A stretch of DNA of 40,036 nt from Jeotgalicoccus psychrophilus DSM 19085 (GTDB lineage Bacteria; Bacillota; Bacilli; Staphylococcales; Salinicoccaceae): contig NZ_AUEF01000019.1 in the NCBI RefSeq assembly GCF_000425845.1, positions 1 to 40,036 on the forward strand, read 5' to 3'. The number at the start of each line of letters is the position of its first letter. The stretch's first letter is position 1. Shown one piece after another: positions 23,479 through 30,803 of the stretch. The notes under the pieces were generated by a model that was given only the letters and a program-made list of their open reading frames with translations, was not told where the DNA came from and did no database searches. The position numbers were made by a program, and so were the translations under genes.

Positions 23479-23901
23479 TTAATAGCTAAACTCCTTGCAT
23501 ATTTCTTTCATAAGCTGATTCACTCTCGGCTCTGATAGTCCCACCTGATCAGCAATTTCTTTATAGATGTACCCGCTCAATCTGAGATTTAATATTGTCG
23601 CTAATCTTTCATCAGTGATGCGGTTCCATCGGTTTTGGATATACCGAGTTTTGTTCTCTAAACGAGTCAGTTCCTGGTCCATTTTCATCAGACGTTTCAT
23701 TTCGTTAAATACGGGATCTGTATTTCCACCCTGCGGTTTTGGTAGCGTTGCTTCAATACCATATTGCCCGATATTGCCGCCGCCTACCTCATCTTGATAT
23801 TCTTTTCGCAGCGCTGTAATACGCTTGATATAGTACGGGTAGCTGTTTATTAACTCCATTACTTTATCCGCTGAATAAACTTCGTTAGTCGCATAATTCA
23901 T
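23479..23901 (-). CDS. Late transcription activator, RinA/ArpU-like
   Basis: A 140-aa protein with a C-terminal sigma-70 region-4-type helix-turn-helix (RLSGYIYKEIADQVGLSEPR, about 108-127) and a long charged helix ahead. Position at the end of the early operon, just before terS, and size match RinA/ArpU activators that switch on packaging and structural genes. GGGGTG precedes ATG. Target site is probably the inverted repeat at 22964-23019. Confidence 0.8.
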   Translation of the reverse strand: MNYATNEVYSADKVMELINSYPYYIKRITALRKEYQDEVGGGNIGQYGIEATLPKPQGGNTDPVFNEMKRLMKMDQELTRLENKTRYIQNRWNRITDERLATILNLRLSGYIYKEIADQVGLSEPRVNQLMKEICKEFSY

Positions 23902-23921
23902 AATTCATCTACACCCCGTTA

Positions 23922-24344
23922 TCATAATTGTGTAATCTTCACGGCTACATGGTCAGTGTGTCCGTATTCTTTATTAATGCTTAGTGTGATTATTTGTGAA
24001 TCATCTTTATAAACTGTGTTGTTGCATGCATCAAGTATCGCTTTGGCCAAATTATCTAAGTCAGGCTTCTTTGTATATCTCAATTCACCGCTCTTCACGG
24101 CTTCTAATTTCTTTTTGGTGTAAGACTTAGGCGGAGTGAAAACAAACGTCAGGCGCATGGCTAATGGTCGGTCAGTCATGGTCAGTTGTTCCTTGTTCAT
24201 CTCGCTTAGTGCCGCATATTTTACGATACGTTTATAGTTGATGCTTTGCCTTGAATTGACTGCTTTTGATTTACCGGTAGCTGTTCGATACACTCTTGGA
24301 CGGGGTTGCGGTACTGGACGTCCCTCTACTTTGAATTCGATCAA
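23922..24344 (-). CDS. rusA: RusA-type Holliday junction resolvase
   Basis: A 140-aa endonuclease that cuts four-way junctions before packaging. RusA features: RPVPQPRPRV at the N-terminus, KKPDLDNLAKAILDACN with D95 and D97 (and D105), and VYKDDSQI with D114/D115. It starts with TTG 24344, with GGGAGG eight bases ahead. Near the end of the early operon. Confidence 0.95.
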   Translation of the reverse strand: MIEFKVEGRPVPQPRPRVYRTATGKSKAVNSRQSINYKRIVKYAALSEMNKEQLTMTDRPLAMRLTFVFTPPKSYTKKKLEAVKSGELRYTKKPDLDNLAKAILDACNNTVYKDDSQIITLSINKEYGHTDHVAVKITQL

Positions 24345-24350
24345 ATATAA

Positions 24351-24422
24351 TTACCTCCCGAGTATCTCTTTCACTTTATCTACGATAGTCTGTTCTTCCG
24401 AACCATCTGTAGTTGCCGTCAT
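24351..24422 (-). CDS. Possible 23-aa peptide
   Basis: MTATTDGSEEQTIVDKVKEI followed by LGR fills the gap between the dUTPase and rusA genes, and its last codons contain the rusA ribosome site. The ribosome site ahead of it (GCGGAT) is poor, so it may be only a spacer. Confidence 0.3.
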   Translation of the reverse strand: MTATTDGSEEQTIVDKVKEILGR

Positions 24423-24424
24423 GA

Positions 24425-24949
24425 TTAATATCCGCTCGCAAGTCTCTGAAAGTTGACTGCATTCTTCGTGTTGTACTGATTGATAATATCCTGCCCCGTA
24501 AATCCGTAGTAATCGAGTATCGATAATACATAGACAAGTATACTTTCAGCCGACATAGCGCCATTCGATAAGTGATATATCACTCTTTTTACAGCTGCGC
24601 GGTCTTGAAGTTGCTGTTTGTCTTGAAGCTCACTTTCTACATTACCTGCGATAAATTCAGTCTTTGCTGTTGATTTGTTCAGTCGCAACATACAGAAGTG
24701 AATGACATCAATCGCTTCATCCAGTACATCATCCATATTCATATCTTTGCGCTTCCAATACTTCCATGACTTGAAGCAAGCGTTTATAAATTCATGTAGT
24801 TCTACGTTTAAGGCGATGCTGTGCTCCATTGCCATTGTTGACATCCAATCTGATTCGCTGATACCTAATTCTTCACGCATCGCTGCATCCAGTTTGTTTT
24901 GTTGTGTCAGTAAGTAGATTAGATCCGATTTGTTTAGTAGTGTATTCAT
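24425..24949 (-). CDS. Dimeric all-alpha dUTPase (dUTPase_2/MazG-like)
   Basis: A 174-aa enzyme that hydrolyses dUTP to dUMP, keeping uracil out of phage DNA. Metal-binding acids appear in the two expected helices: NVELHEF (E50, E53) and DEAIDVIHF (E78, D81), with KYWKRK between. In Staphylococcus, dimeric phage dUTPases also de-repress pathogenicity islands by binding Stl; whether this one does is unknown. Start overlaps the stop of the 27-aa membrane peptide. Confidence 0.92.
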   Translation of the reverse strand: MNTLLNKSDLIYLLTQQNKLDAAMREELGISESDWMSTMAMEHSIALNVELHEFINACFKSWKYWKRKDMNMDDVLDEAIDVIHFCMLRLNKSTAKTEFIAGNVESELQDKQQLQDRAAVKRVIYHLSNGAMSAESILVYVLSILDYYGFTGQDIINQYNTKNAVNFQRLASGY

Positions 24950-25029
24950 TTCTTCTTCCTCCTCATCAATATAACTGTCGTAACGTAATACGCTAGTGCT
25001 GCGAGTAGTATTTTAAGTGTGAGTGTCAT
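24946..25029 (-). CDS. 27-aa membrane microprotein
   Basis: MTLTLKILLAALAYYVTTVI followed by LMRRKKK: one membrane helix and a positive tail, so the C-terminus should be inside. It overlaps the YopX stop (ATGA) and its own stop overlaps the dUTPase ATG; AAGGTGA stands ahead. The exact fit between two genes supports translation. Confidence 0.65.
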   Translation of the reverse strand: MTLTLKILLAALAYYVTTVILMRRKKK

Positions 25030-25421
25030 TGGTTATCACCTTCGTAGATATTTCCACATACAATGCCATCTAACATCTCAATGACGTACACCAAAGAAGT
25101 GTTGTATTTATCACGCTTACCGATTCTTTCCACATACCATCCTGAGTGTTCTAATTCATGGTAAAAATCTGGACTGTCCGTAAACTGTCCGAATCTCACA
25201 ATAAATTCTGGTTTTTCATCTGGGAAGGCTCCTCGTTTTAGTATGTCGCCTTCGTAAATCTCTTTGCCATTTTTATCCTTAAGTCCTGTGTATTGCATGA
25301 GTTCGGAAGCTTTCGGATTGAACTCCCACTTTTCAAGAATAATGTCCTTTCGTTCATTCTTAGTAGGAACAATCATCTCTTTAACCTTATTGTCATAGAA
25401 TCTAAATTTAATCTTTCTCAT
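25026..25421 (-). CDS. YopX family protein
   Basis: A 131-aa protein. The signature LMQYTGLKDKNGKEIYEGDI (about 42-61) identifies YopX, a family common in Gram-positive phages whose function is unknown. ATG 25421 has GGAGG ahead and overlaps the stop of the preceding membrane microprotein. Confidence 0.9.
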   Translation of the reverse strand: MRKIKFRFYDNKVKEMIVPTKNERKDIILEKWEFNPKASELMQYTGLKDKNGKEIYEGDILKRGAFPDEKPEFIVRFGQFTDSPDFYHELEHSGWYVERIGKRDKYNTSLVYVIEMLDGIVCGNIYEGDNQ

Positions 25422-25531
25422 CACTTCATCCTCCACAATCTATAAATTAGTATTGCCAACACCACACACCCTGCACCGAGAATATACGGTGCTGTTTCCA
25501 GTAACAGTGTAAGCCATGTGTAGACGGTCAT
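25421..25531 (-). CDS. 36-aa membrane microprotein
   Basis: MTVYTWLTLLLETAPYILGA followed by a second hydrophobic stretch and LWRMK. It starts within the stop of the gene upstream (GAATGA) and ends within TGATG of yopX, so it is placed by overlaps on both sides. It lacks its own strong ribosome site. Function unknown. Confidence 0.6.
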   Translation of the reverse strand: MTVYTWLTLLLETAPYILGAGCVVLAILIYRLWRMK

Positions 25532-25743
25532 TCCGACGGGCCATTTTCTGCACGCTCTACACGACTAGCACGAACCTCTACAAAACCATGCTCCAAAGTG
25601 TCTATAACTGCTACTGGATAAGCAATTTGCCCTGCTGTTTGGTCTCTCAACATCGGCGTAAAGGGTTCAGCGAACTGAAATACTCCAATTAGTTCTCCGT
25701 AAACATATACACCATTGATTTTTGTCTTTACTTGTTTACTCAT
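25528..25743 (-). CDS. Hypothetical 71-aa early protein
   Basis: A small beta-rich protein (MSKQVKTKINGVYVYGELIG at the start) resembling SH3-like folds by strand pattern. ATG 25743 has GCGGGGAT ahead; a longer frame to 25788 overlaps the previous gene. It ends in ATGA with the next gene. No family recognised. Confidence 0.7.
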   Translation of the reverse strand: MSKQVKTKINGVYVYGELIGVFQFAEPFTPMLRDQTAGQIAYPVAVIDTLEHGFVEVRASRVERAENGPSE

Positions 25744-25939
25744 TGTTATCCCCGCTCTCATACAACGTGTAGTAGCCGTCGGCATCAATTTTAATCCCGT
25801 CTTTGACAGTCGTTGTCCCGGAAATTAAATCTTTTAGCCATTCGTTATGCTCCGTGTAGCATTTCTCACACATATGTTCTTTCACAATAGGTTTCACCGT
25901 GCATTTTGTGCAGTAGTCTACCTCGTCATTTTTTAGCAT
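25736..25939 (-). CDS. Small zinc-finger protein
   Basis: About 67 aa with two CxxC pairs (CTKC and CEKC, about 10-13 and 24-27) and a separate C-terminal part. A treble-clef or zinc ribbon is likely. It overlaps both neighbours by 8-14 bases. ATG 25939 follows GCGGTGA. Function unknown. Confidence 0.7.
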   Translation of the reverse strand: MLKNDEVDYCTKCTVKPIVKEHMCEKCYTEHNEWLKDLISGTTTVKDGIKIDADGYYTLYESGDNNE

Positions 25940-26168
25940 CGTAATCACCGCTTTCGTTTATAAATCTATTCAATCGATTCTTTAAGGTATCCATATCAAT
26001 TCCGTCATAAGGACTAGTAGATACATATTCATTCAATTTCTCCCAAGCCTCAGCCTTCCGATACTTCTCTTTCAACTCTGTCACCATTTCAACAACTTCT
26101 CCACTCCCATTTGTAATAGAGTTCAGCTTGTATAAGTCTGATTCGATCTGGTTGAGGTAGTTAGTCAT
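25926..26168 (-). CDS. Hypothetical 80-aa helical protein
   Basis: A soluble, helical and acidic protein starting MTNYLNQIESDLYKLNSITN. Four-base overlap with the upstream gene (ATGA). No family recognised; part of the run of small early genes. Confidence 0.7.
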   Translation of the reverse strand: MTNYLNQIESDLYKLNSITNGSGEVVEMVTELKEKYRKAEAWEKLNEYVSTSPYDGIDMDTLKNRLNRFINESGDYDAKK

Positions 26169-26425
26169 TGGATTCTCTCCTTTACATCTTTCGGCATTTT
26201 CTCGACCAATCCACGTTCTGATTTGAATTTCTGATACTCCTCGTGATTCACATGTAAGATTCCGATATTCTCCGCCAAAGACTGCACCCTGTTTAACGTG
26301 TAGCCGCCTGCTGTAGGTATGACGGTGTACAGGTACTGATCTTTCTTGTTATATAATCTGCGACGATACTTGAAGCCTGTTTTAGTAACCGACTGCTCGA
26401 CTGTGAAAATATCTAGTTGCTGCAT
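26165..26425 (-). CDS. Hypothetical 86-aa early protein with N-terminal clamp-binding-like motif
   Basis: The protein starts MQQLDIFTVEQ. QLDIF fits the bacterial beta sliding-clamp binding consensus QL(S/D)LF, here at the extreme N-terminus. The rest (basic KYRRRLYNKKDQYLYTV, then a helical end) is not recognised. ATG 26425 follows GGAGTGAGAACC. The motif suggests, but does not prove, contact with the host replisome. Confidence 0.7.
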   Translation of the reverse strand: MQQLDIFTVEQSVTKTGFKYRRRLYNKKDQYLYTVIPTAGGYTLNRVQSLAENIGILHVNHEEYQKFKSERGLVEKMPKDVKERIQ

Positions 26426-26437
26426 GGTTCTCACTCC

Positions 26438-27202
26438 TTAAAAGGCAAGTCGGTACTGACCGTTGTCATATTGAGTAAACTTAATTTGCTCACTCTTTTT
26501 TAAATCTTTGTTGTACACTTTAACAATCGTTTCAATAATTTTAGGTATCGTATTTAAAAGCATCAATTCATCTTCGGTAACATTAATTGCAGTGACTAAA
26601 CGTTTCGTATCCGCACCAGCATCATAAATATTTTTAATTGCCGATATGATTTTGCCTGTCGGTTTTTCCATTCTGAATCGCATGATGACGTCATCCGCAA
26701 ACATATATGCATCTTCTTCATGTTTAACCTCGAATAGTCCATACTCTAAAATTTTGGCAACTGAATGCACTCTTAAATCTTTTGATTTACCTAGTATTCT
26801 GGTCGCTTGTGCCCAAGGCATTCCTGTATATTCCTTGAACTCTTTTAACTTCTCGTAATTTTCATTACCTTGCTTAATGTGATATTCTACGTGCTGCGGC
26901 GTCGTCCACTTCACAACATCAGAGTTCGCTTTTTGTAATGTATTTTCTTTCATATCTGTCTGAATAATGAATTGTACTGGCGCGCTTACTTCTTCGTGCG
27001 CTTTCAGTCTGTGCTGACCGTCTACCACGTTCATATGCTTGTCCACAATAATTGGCGGGAACGTATAACCTTCGTTGATAGACTCTTTTAATCGATTCAC
27101 ATGATTTTTACTAATATCTCTGTTTTCTTCTAAGAAATTAAAATCTTCATAGTTCGTTGTTTCGTAAACACTGTATGCGACTGGATAATCTTTTGTAATC
27201 AT
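26438..27202 (-). CDS. ParB N-terminal domain protein
   Basis: A 254-aa protein. Residues about 20-85 form a ParB/Srx domain: the conserved IIVDKHMNVVDGQHRLKAHE (51-70) carries the GQHR box, which in ParB proteins binds CTP or in other members has nuclease/ATPase roles. A helical middle part follows, and no partition ParA gene is near. In phages such proteins are mostly uncharacterised; a regulatory or nuclease function is possible. AGGAGG precedes ATG. Confidence 0.85.
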   Translation of the reverse strand: MITKDYPVAYSVYETTNYEDFNFLEENRDISKNHVNRLKESINEGYTFPPIIVDKHMNVVDGQHRLKAHEEVSAPVQFIIQTDMKENTLQKANSDVVKWTTPQHVEYHIKQGNENYEKLKEFKEYTGMPWAQATRILGKSKDLRVHSVAKILEYGLFEVKHEEDAYMFADDVIMRFRMEKPTGKIISAIKNIYDAGADTKRLVTAINVTEDELMLLNTIPKIIETIVKVYNKDLKKSEQIKFTQYDNGQYRLAF

Positions 27203-27214
27203 TATTTAGTCCTC

Positions 27215-27451
27215 CTAAAATAGTTCTAATTGTCCGCTTAGCGGCTGCCCTACCACCGTCACACTTAAATACCGTATGCCATTCCGTTTTACCATCGGAC
27301 CGCTGCTAATCATCCTCACTTTGAATCTCAATGCGTTCCAGCAATCTTCGCAGGTTTTACGTTCTTCAATCACCTTCATATTTTCATCGTTATAATCGTA
27401 AAGAAACGGTAACTCGTCTTTAAACTGATTGCACTCTTCGCAGCATTTCAT
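27215..27451 (-). CDS. Small zinc-finger protein ending in QLELF
   Basis: A 78-aa protein with CCEEC near the start and CEDC (about residues 34-37), a likely four-cysteine zinc site, and a C-terminus ending GQLELF. QLELF fits the beta-clamp binding pentapeptide consensus and sits at the very end, as in many clamp-binding proteins. It overlaps the upstream gene by four bases. Function unknown. Confidence 0.75.
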   Translation of the reverse strand: MKCCEECNQFKDELPFLYDYNDENMKVIEERKTCEDCWNALRFKVRMISSGPMVKRNGIRYLSVTVVGQPLSGQLELF

Positions 27452-27660
27452 ATAAAATCCATCAGACTAGTCTGTTCTCCTCTTAACGAATTCAGCTTTA
27501 AACCGTCCTTGTACGCTTCAAATTCTTCATAGGGTACAAATCTGTCACCGATGTACACATCGTCGTTGTACACCACTTCATAACCATTTTTAGCCTTAAT
27601 GAATGTCGCTGTACCTATTGGGTCGATGCGATGGTTGTATAGGTTGAGTGTTTTAGCCAT
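27448..27660 (-). CDS. Hypothetical 70-aa early protein
   Basis: A small beta-rich protein (MAKTLNLYNHRIDPIGTATF at the start) ending EQTSLMDFI. It has a four-base overlap with the next gene. The end loosely recalls a clamp-binding peptide but does not fit the consensus. No family recognised. Confidence 0.7.
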   Translation of the reverse strand: MAKTLNLYNHRIDPIGTATFIKAKNGYEVVYNDDVYIGDRFVPYEEFEAYKDGLKLNSLRGEQTSLMDFI

Positions 27661-28035
27661 CTACAGCATTCCCTTCTCGACCAACGCATCTAACGAGTTT
27701 TTCAATTTAACTTCCACATACCTCATTGTTTTATATGTTTCTCCTGGCCACTCCGGATACGATGGGTCATGTAAATATGCCGGGTTAATATCACCTACAT
27801 GCGTGCAATCGAATCCGTAAACATCATCGTGTTCGTAAGTAATGCCGCAATGAAAATGTTCGTTGATAATCTCGCGCGCATCATCAGTTACGCTGTCTAA
27901 GTGCAGGTATCCACATAGGTGTCCCATGCCTTTGATACGCTTTATTTCGCAAAAAACATTTTGATAGCTGAATGATTTATAATCGCCTTCGTCATTTATT
28001 TTTTGTTCAATTTGGTAATGATTTTCTAGTTCCAT
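27661..28035 (-). CDS. Hypothetical phage protein with HFHCGITYE motif
   Basis: About 124 aa. The blocks CGYLHLD, EHFHCGITYEHDDVYGFDCT and HVGD match a widespread but unnamed phage/bacterial family with conserved His, Cys and Asp that could bind a metal. Function unknown. The start ATG 28035 comes right after the stop of the upstream gene. Confidence 0.7.
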   Translation of the reverse strand: MELENHYQIEQKINDEGDYKSFSYQNVFCEIKRIKGMGHLCGYLHLDSVTDDAREIINEHFHCGITYEHDDVYGFDCTHVGDINPAYLHDPSYPEWPGETYKTMRYVEVKLKNSLDALVEKGML

Positions 28036-28037
28036 AT

Positions 28038-28526
28038 TTACGCCCACTTTCTGAATGTATGTTCAAATAAATCTCTCGTGTAGTCGCTTGGCTTCCACTC
28101 TGCCGGTTTCACTGGTACATTCTTAAATACTTTAATCGCTTCTTTTCGTTCGTCATTCGTGGGTACAGGTGCAAATTTAGCTCCATGTGTGCGTTTTACT
28201 ATCATCGTTTCACCCTCCAGTTTGATTAATGTTTTCGTTAAGTTGCGCTTCTTCGCTGCATTAGAACTTAAAAAGTTTAAAGTAACTAATTGCTCCCCGG
28301 TCACTTCCGCAATCTGATGCATCGTGCCTTCTGTAACAAATTCATCATTGAAGTAATACGCGTATATCTGTCTGCGTGTGCCGATCTCAATAACGGTATA
28401 CTTCGAATGTCCTCGATTCGCCATAGCGCGCGCTCGTGATTCAGACACTCCCAACGCTGCTGCAATGTCTTTAATCGTGCCAGTAGCGATAAACGTATCG
28501 CCTTCGTAGGCTTCATATACTTTCAT
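28038..28526 (-). CDS. Protein with duplicated helix-turn-helix-like units
   Basis: A 162-aa protein with two similar halves: YEGDTFIATGTIKDIAAALG (residues 7-26) and FNDEFVTEGTMHQIAEVTGE (59-78), each a short strand pair plus an HTH-like helix pair. It probably binds DNA or RNA. ATG follows AGGAG. No named family. Confidence 0.65.
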   Translation of the reverse strand: MKVYEAYEGDTFIATGTIKDIAAALGVSESRARAMANRGHSKYTVIEIGTRRQIYAYYFNDEFVTEGTMHQIAEVTGEQLVTLNFLSSNAAKKRNLTKTLIKLEGETMIVKRTHGAKFAPVPTNDERKEAIKVFKNVPVKPAEWKPSDYTRDLFEHTFRKWA

Positions 28527-28536
28527 GACACTCCTC

Positions 28537-29022
28537 CTAACACTTCACGGCGCGAACATCTTCCAATGTCCGTCCGGTTTGTTTTAGTTTATTCAGCAGT
28601 GGCTTTGGAATCGGCATCGGGAAATCTTTTTCCTGCATCCTCATGTATTTAATGCGGCCAATAATTTGAAGTAGTTCCTCGCCCTCGATTTCCGGCTTTG
28701 GTGCCGGTCCATATACATGACTGGATTTCCGAACCGGTGTATTGATCGCACGCTCTTTCGTCCATCCCTGCTTAAATCTGCCTTGTAGTGTTTTATTTGC
28801 GATGCCATTCTGTCTTGCAGTATTGATATCGTCCTCTGTTAGCTCTACACCGTAGATGGTGCGTTTCCGATTAACTCTGGAATACCGTTCATGCGGCTGC
28901 ATAGATATAGCTTCTTCTATCGGCCACCCTTTACTTAATCTGCTGCTTAACGTTTTAGTTTTAATGCCATTTTCTTCAGCAATTTGTTTTTGTCTTTCAG
29001 TCAAATCTCGTAAGCCTGTCAT
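28537..29022 (-). CDS. DNA-binding repeat protein
   Basis: A 161-aa protein with two repeats of about 30 residues: ENGIKTKTLSSRLSKGWPIE and QNGIANKTLQGRFKQGWTKE, each ending in an EAI/RAI-x-P helix. This repeat occurs in phage and HNH-associated DNA-binding proteins. The C-terminal 50 residues are helical and basic. ATG 29022 (GGAGGG ahead) is preferred over 29028. Confidence 0.7.
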   Translation of the reverse strand: MTGLRDLTERQKQIAEENGIKTKTLSSRLSKGWPIEEAISMQPHERYSRVNRKRTIYGVELTEDDINTARQNGIANKTLQGRFKQGWTKERAINTPVRKSSHVYGPAPKPEIEGEELLQIIGRIKYMRMQEKDFPMPIPKPLLNKLKQTGRTLEDVRAVKC

Positions 29023-29236
29023 TGTCATCCCTCCAAAGATGCGCCAATACTTCCGCTAATTTCCTCCTAACATGCGATTGTGGTGTCTTTAATAACATTT
29101 GAATGTATTTGTCCCCGAATAAGTTCAATGCGTTTATATCGTCTTTTACGATGGTTTCTCGATTCAATAATTTATCAGCGAGCGCCATTTCCGGAGGAAC
29201 GGCGACCTCGACTGGTTTTTTTAGAGTGTGCAGCAT
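28997..29236 (-). CDS. Hypothetical 79-aa protein after the helicase loader
   Basis: A small helical protein (MLHTLKKPVEVAVPPEMALA at the start, RRKLAEVLAHLWRDDNDRL near the end). It overlaps the loader stop by one base and the next gene by about 26 bases. Coupling to the loader suggests a replication-linked role, but no family is recognised. Confidence 0.65.
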   Translation of the reverse strand: MLHTLKKPVEVAVPPEMALADKLLNRETIVKDDINALNLFGDKYIQMLLKTPQSHVRRKLAEVLAHLWRDDNDRLTRFD

Positions 29237-30009
29237 TATTTAACCCCTTTCATGCGGTAGTCGTCACCATCTATAACAATGGCTTTTGCTTTTTCCATCA
29301 TTCGAGAAAAGACTCGATACAATGCCTGTGATGATCTGAATTGTTCGCTCGTTAAATTTGTCGTATAGATAGTGCATTTATTCCGTCGTGCATCGACTAA
29401 TCGGAATAGTTCTGACACTTCCCACTCACTCATTCGATTTGCGCCGACATCATCTAAAATTAGTAAATCAGCTTCTTTTGCAAATTTGAAAATCGGATGG
29501 ACTTGGTTTAAGTCTTTAAAGCCTTGTTTCAACTTATCTACATAGTCCGGCAGCGATATGAATAACACTTGATAATCCTGCGCTCTTAACTGATTGCGGA
29601 CTGCAGCTGCGAGATGTGTTTTTCCTGTTCCAAAAGTACCCTGTACTAATAAGCAATTTGATTCAGATAACATCTCGTCAAAATGATTTGCATAGTAACG
29701 CATCTTTTTCGTTGCTTGCACTTGCTCATCGCTATTCGCCTGGTAATTATCGAATGTCTTTTCTTTGTAATCGCCATGCATAATACTCGCTTTCGCAAAA
29801 GCATCAGCTTTTATCTTTTTCTGTTGGTCGTTTACAAACTTGATGCGGTCACATATACATCCGGATTCATTCTCTTTCACTTCACCGTCTGCGAAAGTGA
29901 TCTGCACAATTTTCAAATCTTTACCGCAACCGTCACACTTCTCGCCGGTATATTCGACTTCGGAATGCTTGATTTTGTTCTCGTGCATCATCTTTTTGAT
30001 TTGTTCCAT
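29236..30009 (-). CDS. dnaC: DnaC/DnaI-like helicase loader ATPase
   Basis: A 257-aa AAA+ ATPase that loads the host replicative helicase at the phage origin. N-terminal zinc cysteines C25, C28, C51, C53; Walker A GTFGTGKT (124-131); Walker B LLILDDVG (182-189); later sensor-like TTNLTSEQF. It stands directly downstream of the replication initiator, the standard pairing. Confidence 0.95.
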   Translation of the reverse strand: MEQIKKMMHENKIKHSEVEYTGEKCDGCGKDLKIVQITFADGEVKENESGCICDRIKFVNDQQKKIKADAFAKASIMHGDYKEKTFDNYQANSDEQVQATKKMRYYANHFDEMLSESNCLLVQGTFGTGKTHLAAAVRNQLRAQDYQVLFISLPDYVDKLKQGFKDLNQVHPIFKFAKEADLLILDDVGANRMSEWEVSELFRLVDARRNKCTIYTTNLTSEQFRSSQALYRVFSRMMEKAKAIVIDGDDYRMKGVK

Positions 30010-30021
30010 ATCTGCCCTCCT

Positions 30022-30798
30022 CTAAAATCCTAGTTTTTCAGTTAAACTTTTTTCATAGTCAGTATTAAGATCGACTTCTTGGTGTCCGTTCTTGAAATTA
30101 CCCACTTGTTTCCTACCTTTTTCTTGTACAATCTGTTTGTTGGTTTCGATGGCATCTTCTGAATACCGCTCTTGATTAATGAATACTTCTGGACCACATA
30201 TAAATTGAATTTCGTCCTGTGTTTTTAGATAGATTTCAGTAGCTTTGAAGAATTGTTCTTCGCCGACTTCTTTAATAGCTTTATCGAATTTAGTTCTGAC
30301 TTTCTTCTTGCTGCCGGTTTTCTTCGGATACAACTTCCACCATTTTTCAAAGAGCGCGATATCTTTCTCTTGATGGTTATTCTTATTGATAGTGTTATTA
30401 ATGGAAGTGTTATTATTAGTGGTTATGTTTTCCGTCGTCGGTTTTTCCGTCGTCGGTTTTTCCGTCGTCGCAAAACGTAACGTCGGTATAAACTCGATAG
30501 TGTAGACGTTATGAGTGAATTGACTGCCCTGCTGCCGCTCTTGACTAACTGTGATATATCCCTTTTCTTCCAATAATCTTCGATGCTTATTAAACCGTTG
30601 CCGAGATATTCCTAAGAAGTCCGTTATATATTCAACAGTTGGATAAGCGGAGTTTCCATTACCTGAATAACTTGCAATGAAGGAATAAATCGCTTTAGCT
30701 TCGATACTCAAATCCTTATCTTTCATCACTTTCTTAGGTATGATGCCGTATCCCTCACTCATAACACCCTTTAATTCAATGCGATCTTGCTTCGACAC
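30022..30798 (-). CDS. Replication initiator protein (DnaD/RepA-like, winged helix)
   Basis: A 258-aa protein. Residues about 10-100 are a winged helix-turn-helix of the initiator type (AKAIYSFIASYSGNGNSAYP, then TDFLGISRQRFNKHRRLLEE). A low-complexity linker has three TTEKP-type repeats and an Asn-rich stretch; the C-terminal part (about 145-220) resembles DnaD-like domains (FEKWWKLYPKKTGSK). The DNA encoding the linker contains iterons (30431-30470), as in lambda O. GTG 30798 is the better start (GGGG eight bases ahead). Confidence 0.85.
   Translation of the reverse strand: MSKQDRIELKGVMSEGYGIIPKKVMKDKDLSIEAKAIYSFIASYSGNGNSAYPTVEYITDFLGISRQRFNKHRRLLEEKGYITVSQERQQGSQFTHNVYTIEFIPTLRFATTEKPTTEKPTTENITTNNNTSINNTINKNNHQEKDIALFEKWWKLYPKKTGSKKKVRTKFDKAIKEVGEEQFFKATEIYLKTQDEIQFICGPEVFINQERYSEDAIETNKQIVQEKGRKQVGNFKNGHQEVDLNTDYEKSLTEKLGF
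30431..30470. repeat. Iterons: candidate replication origin
   Basis: TCCGTCGTCG occurs three times at 30431-30440, 30446-30455 and 30461-30470, exact 15-bp period with T-runs between. A strongly AT-rich stretch (30361-30428) lies beside it and could be the unwinding element. The array is inside the initiator gene, the common origin location in this phage group. Confidence 0.7.
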
Positions 30799-30803
30799 TT
30801 TTA

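Noticed and set aside
30431-30470. CRISPR-like repeats
   Set aside because: The units are 10-15 bp with constant T-run spacers inside a coding gene; they fit iterons, and no cas gene is present.
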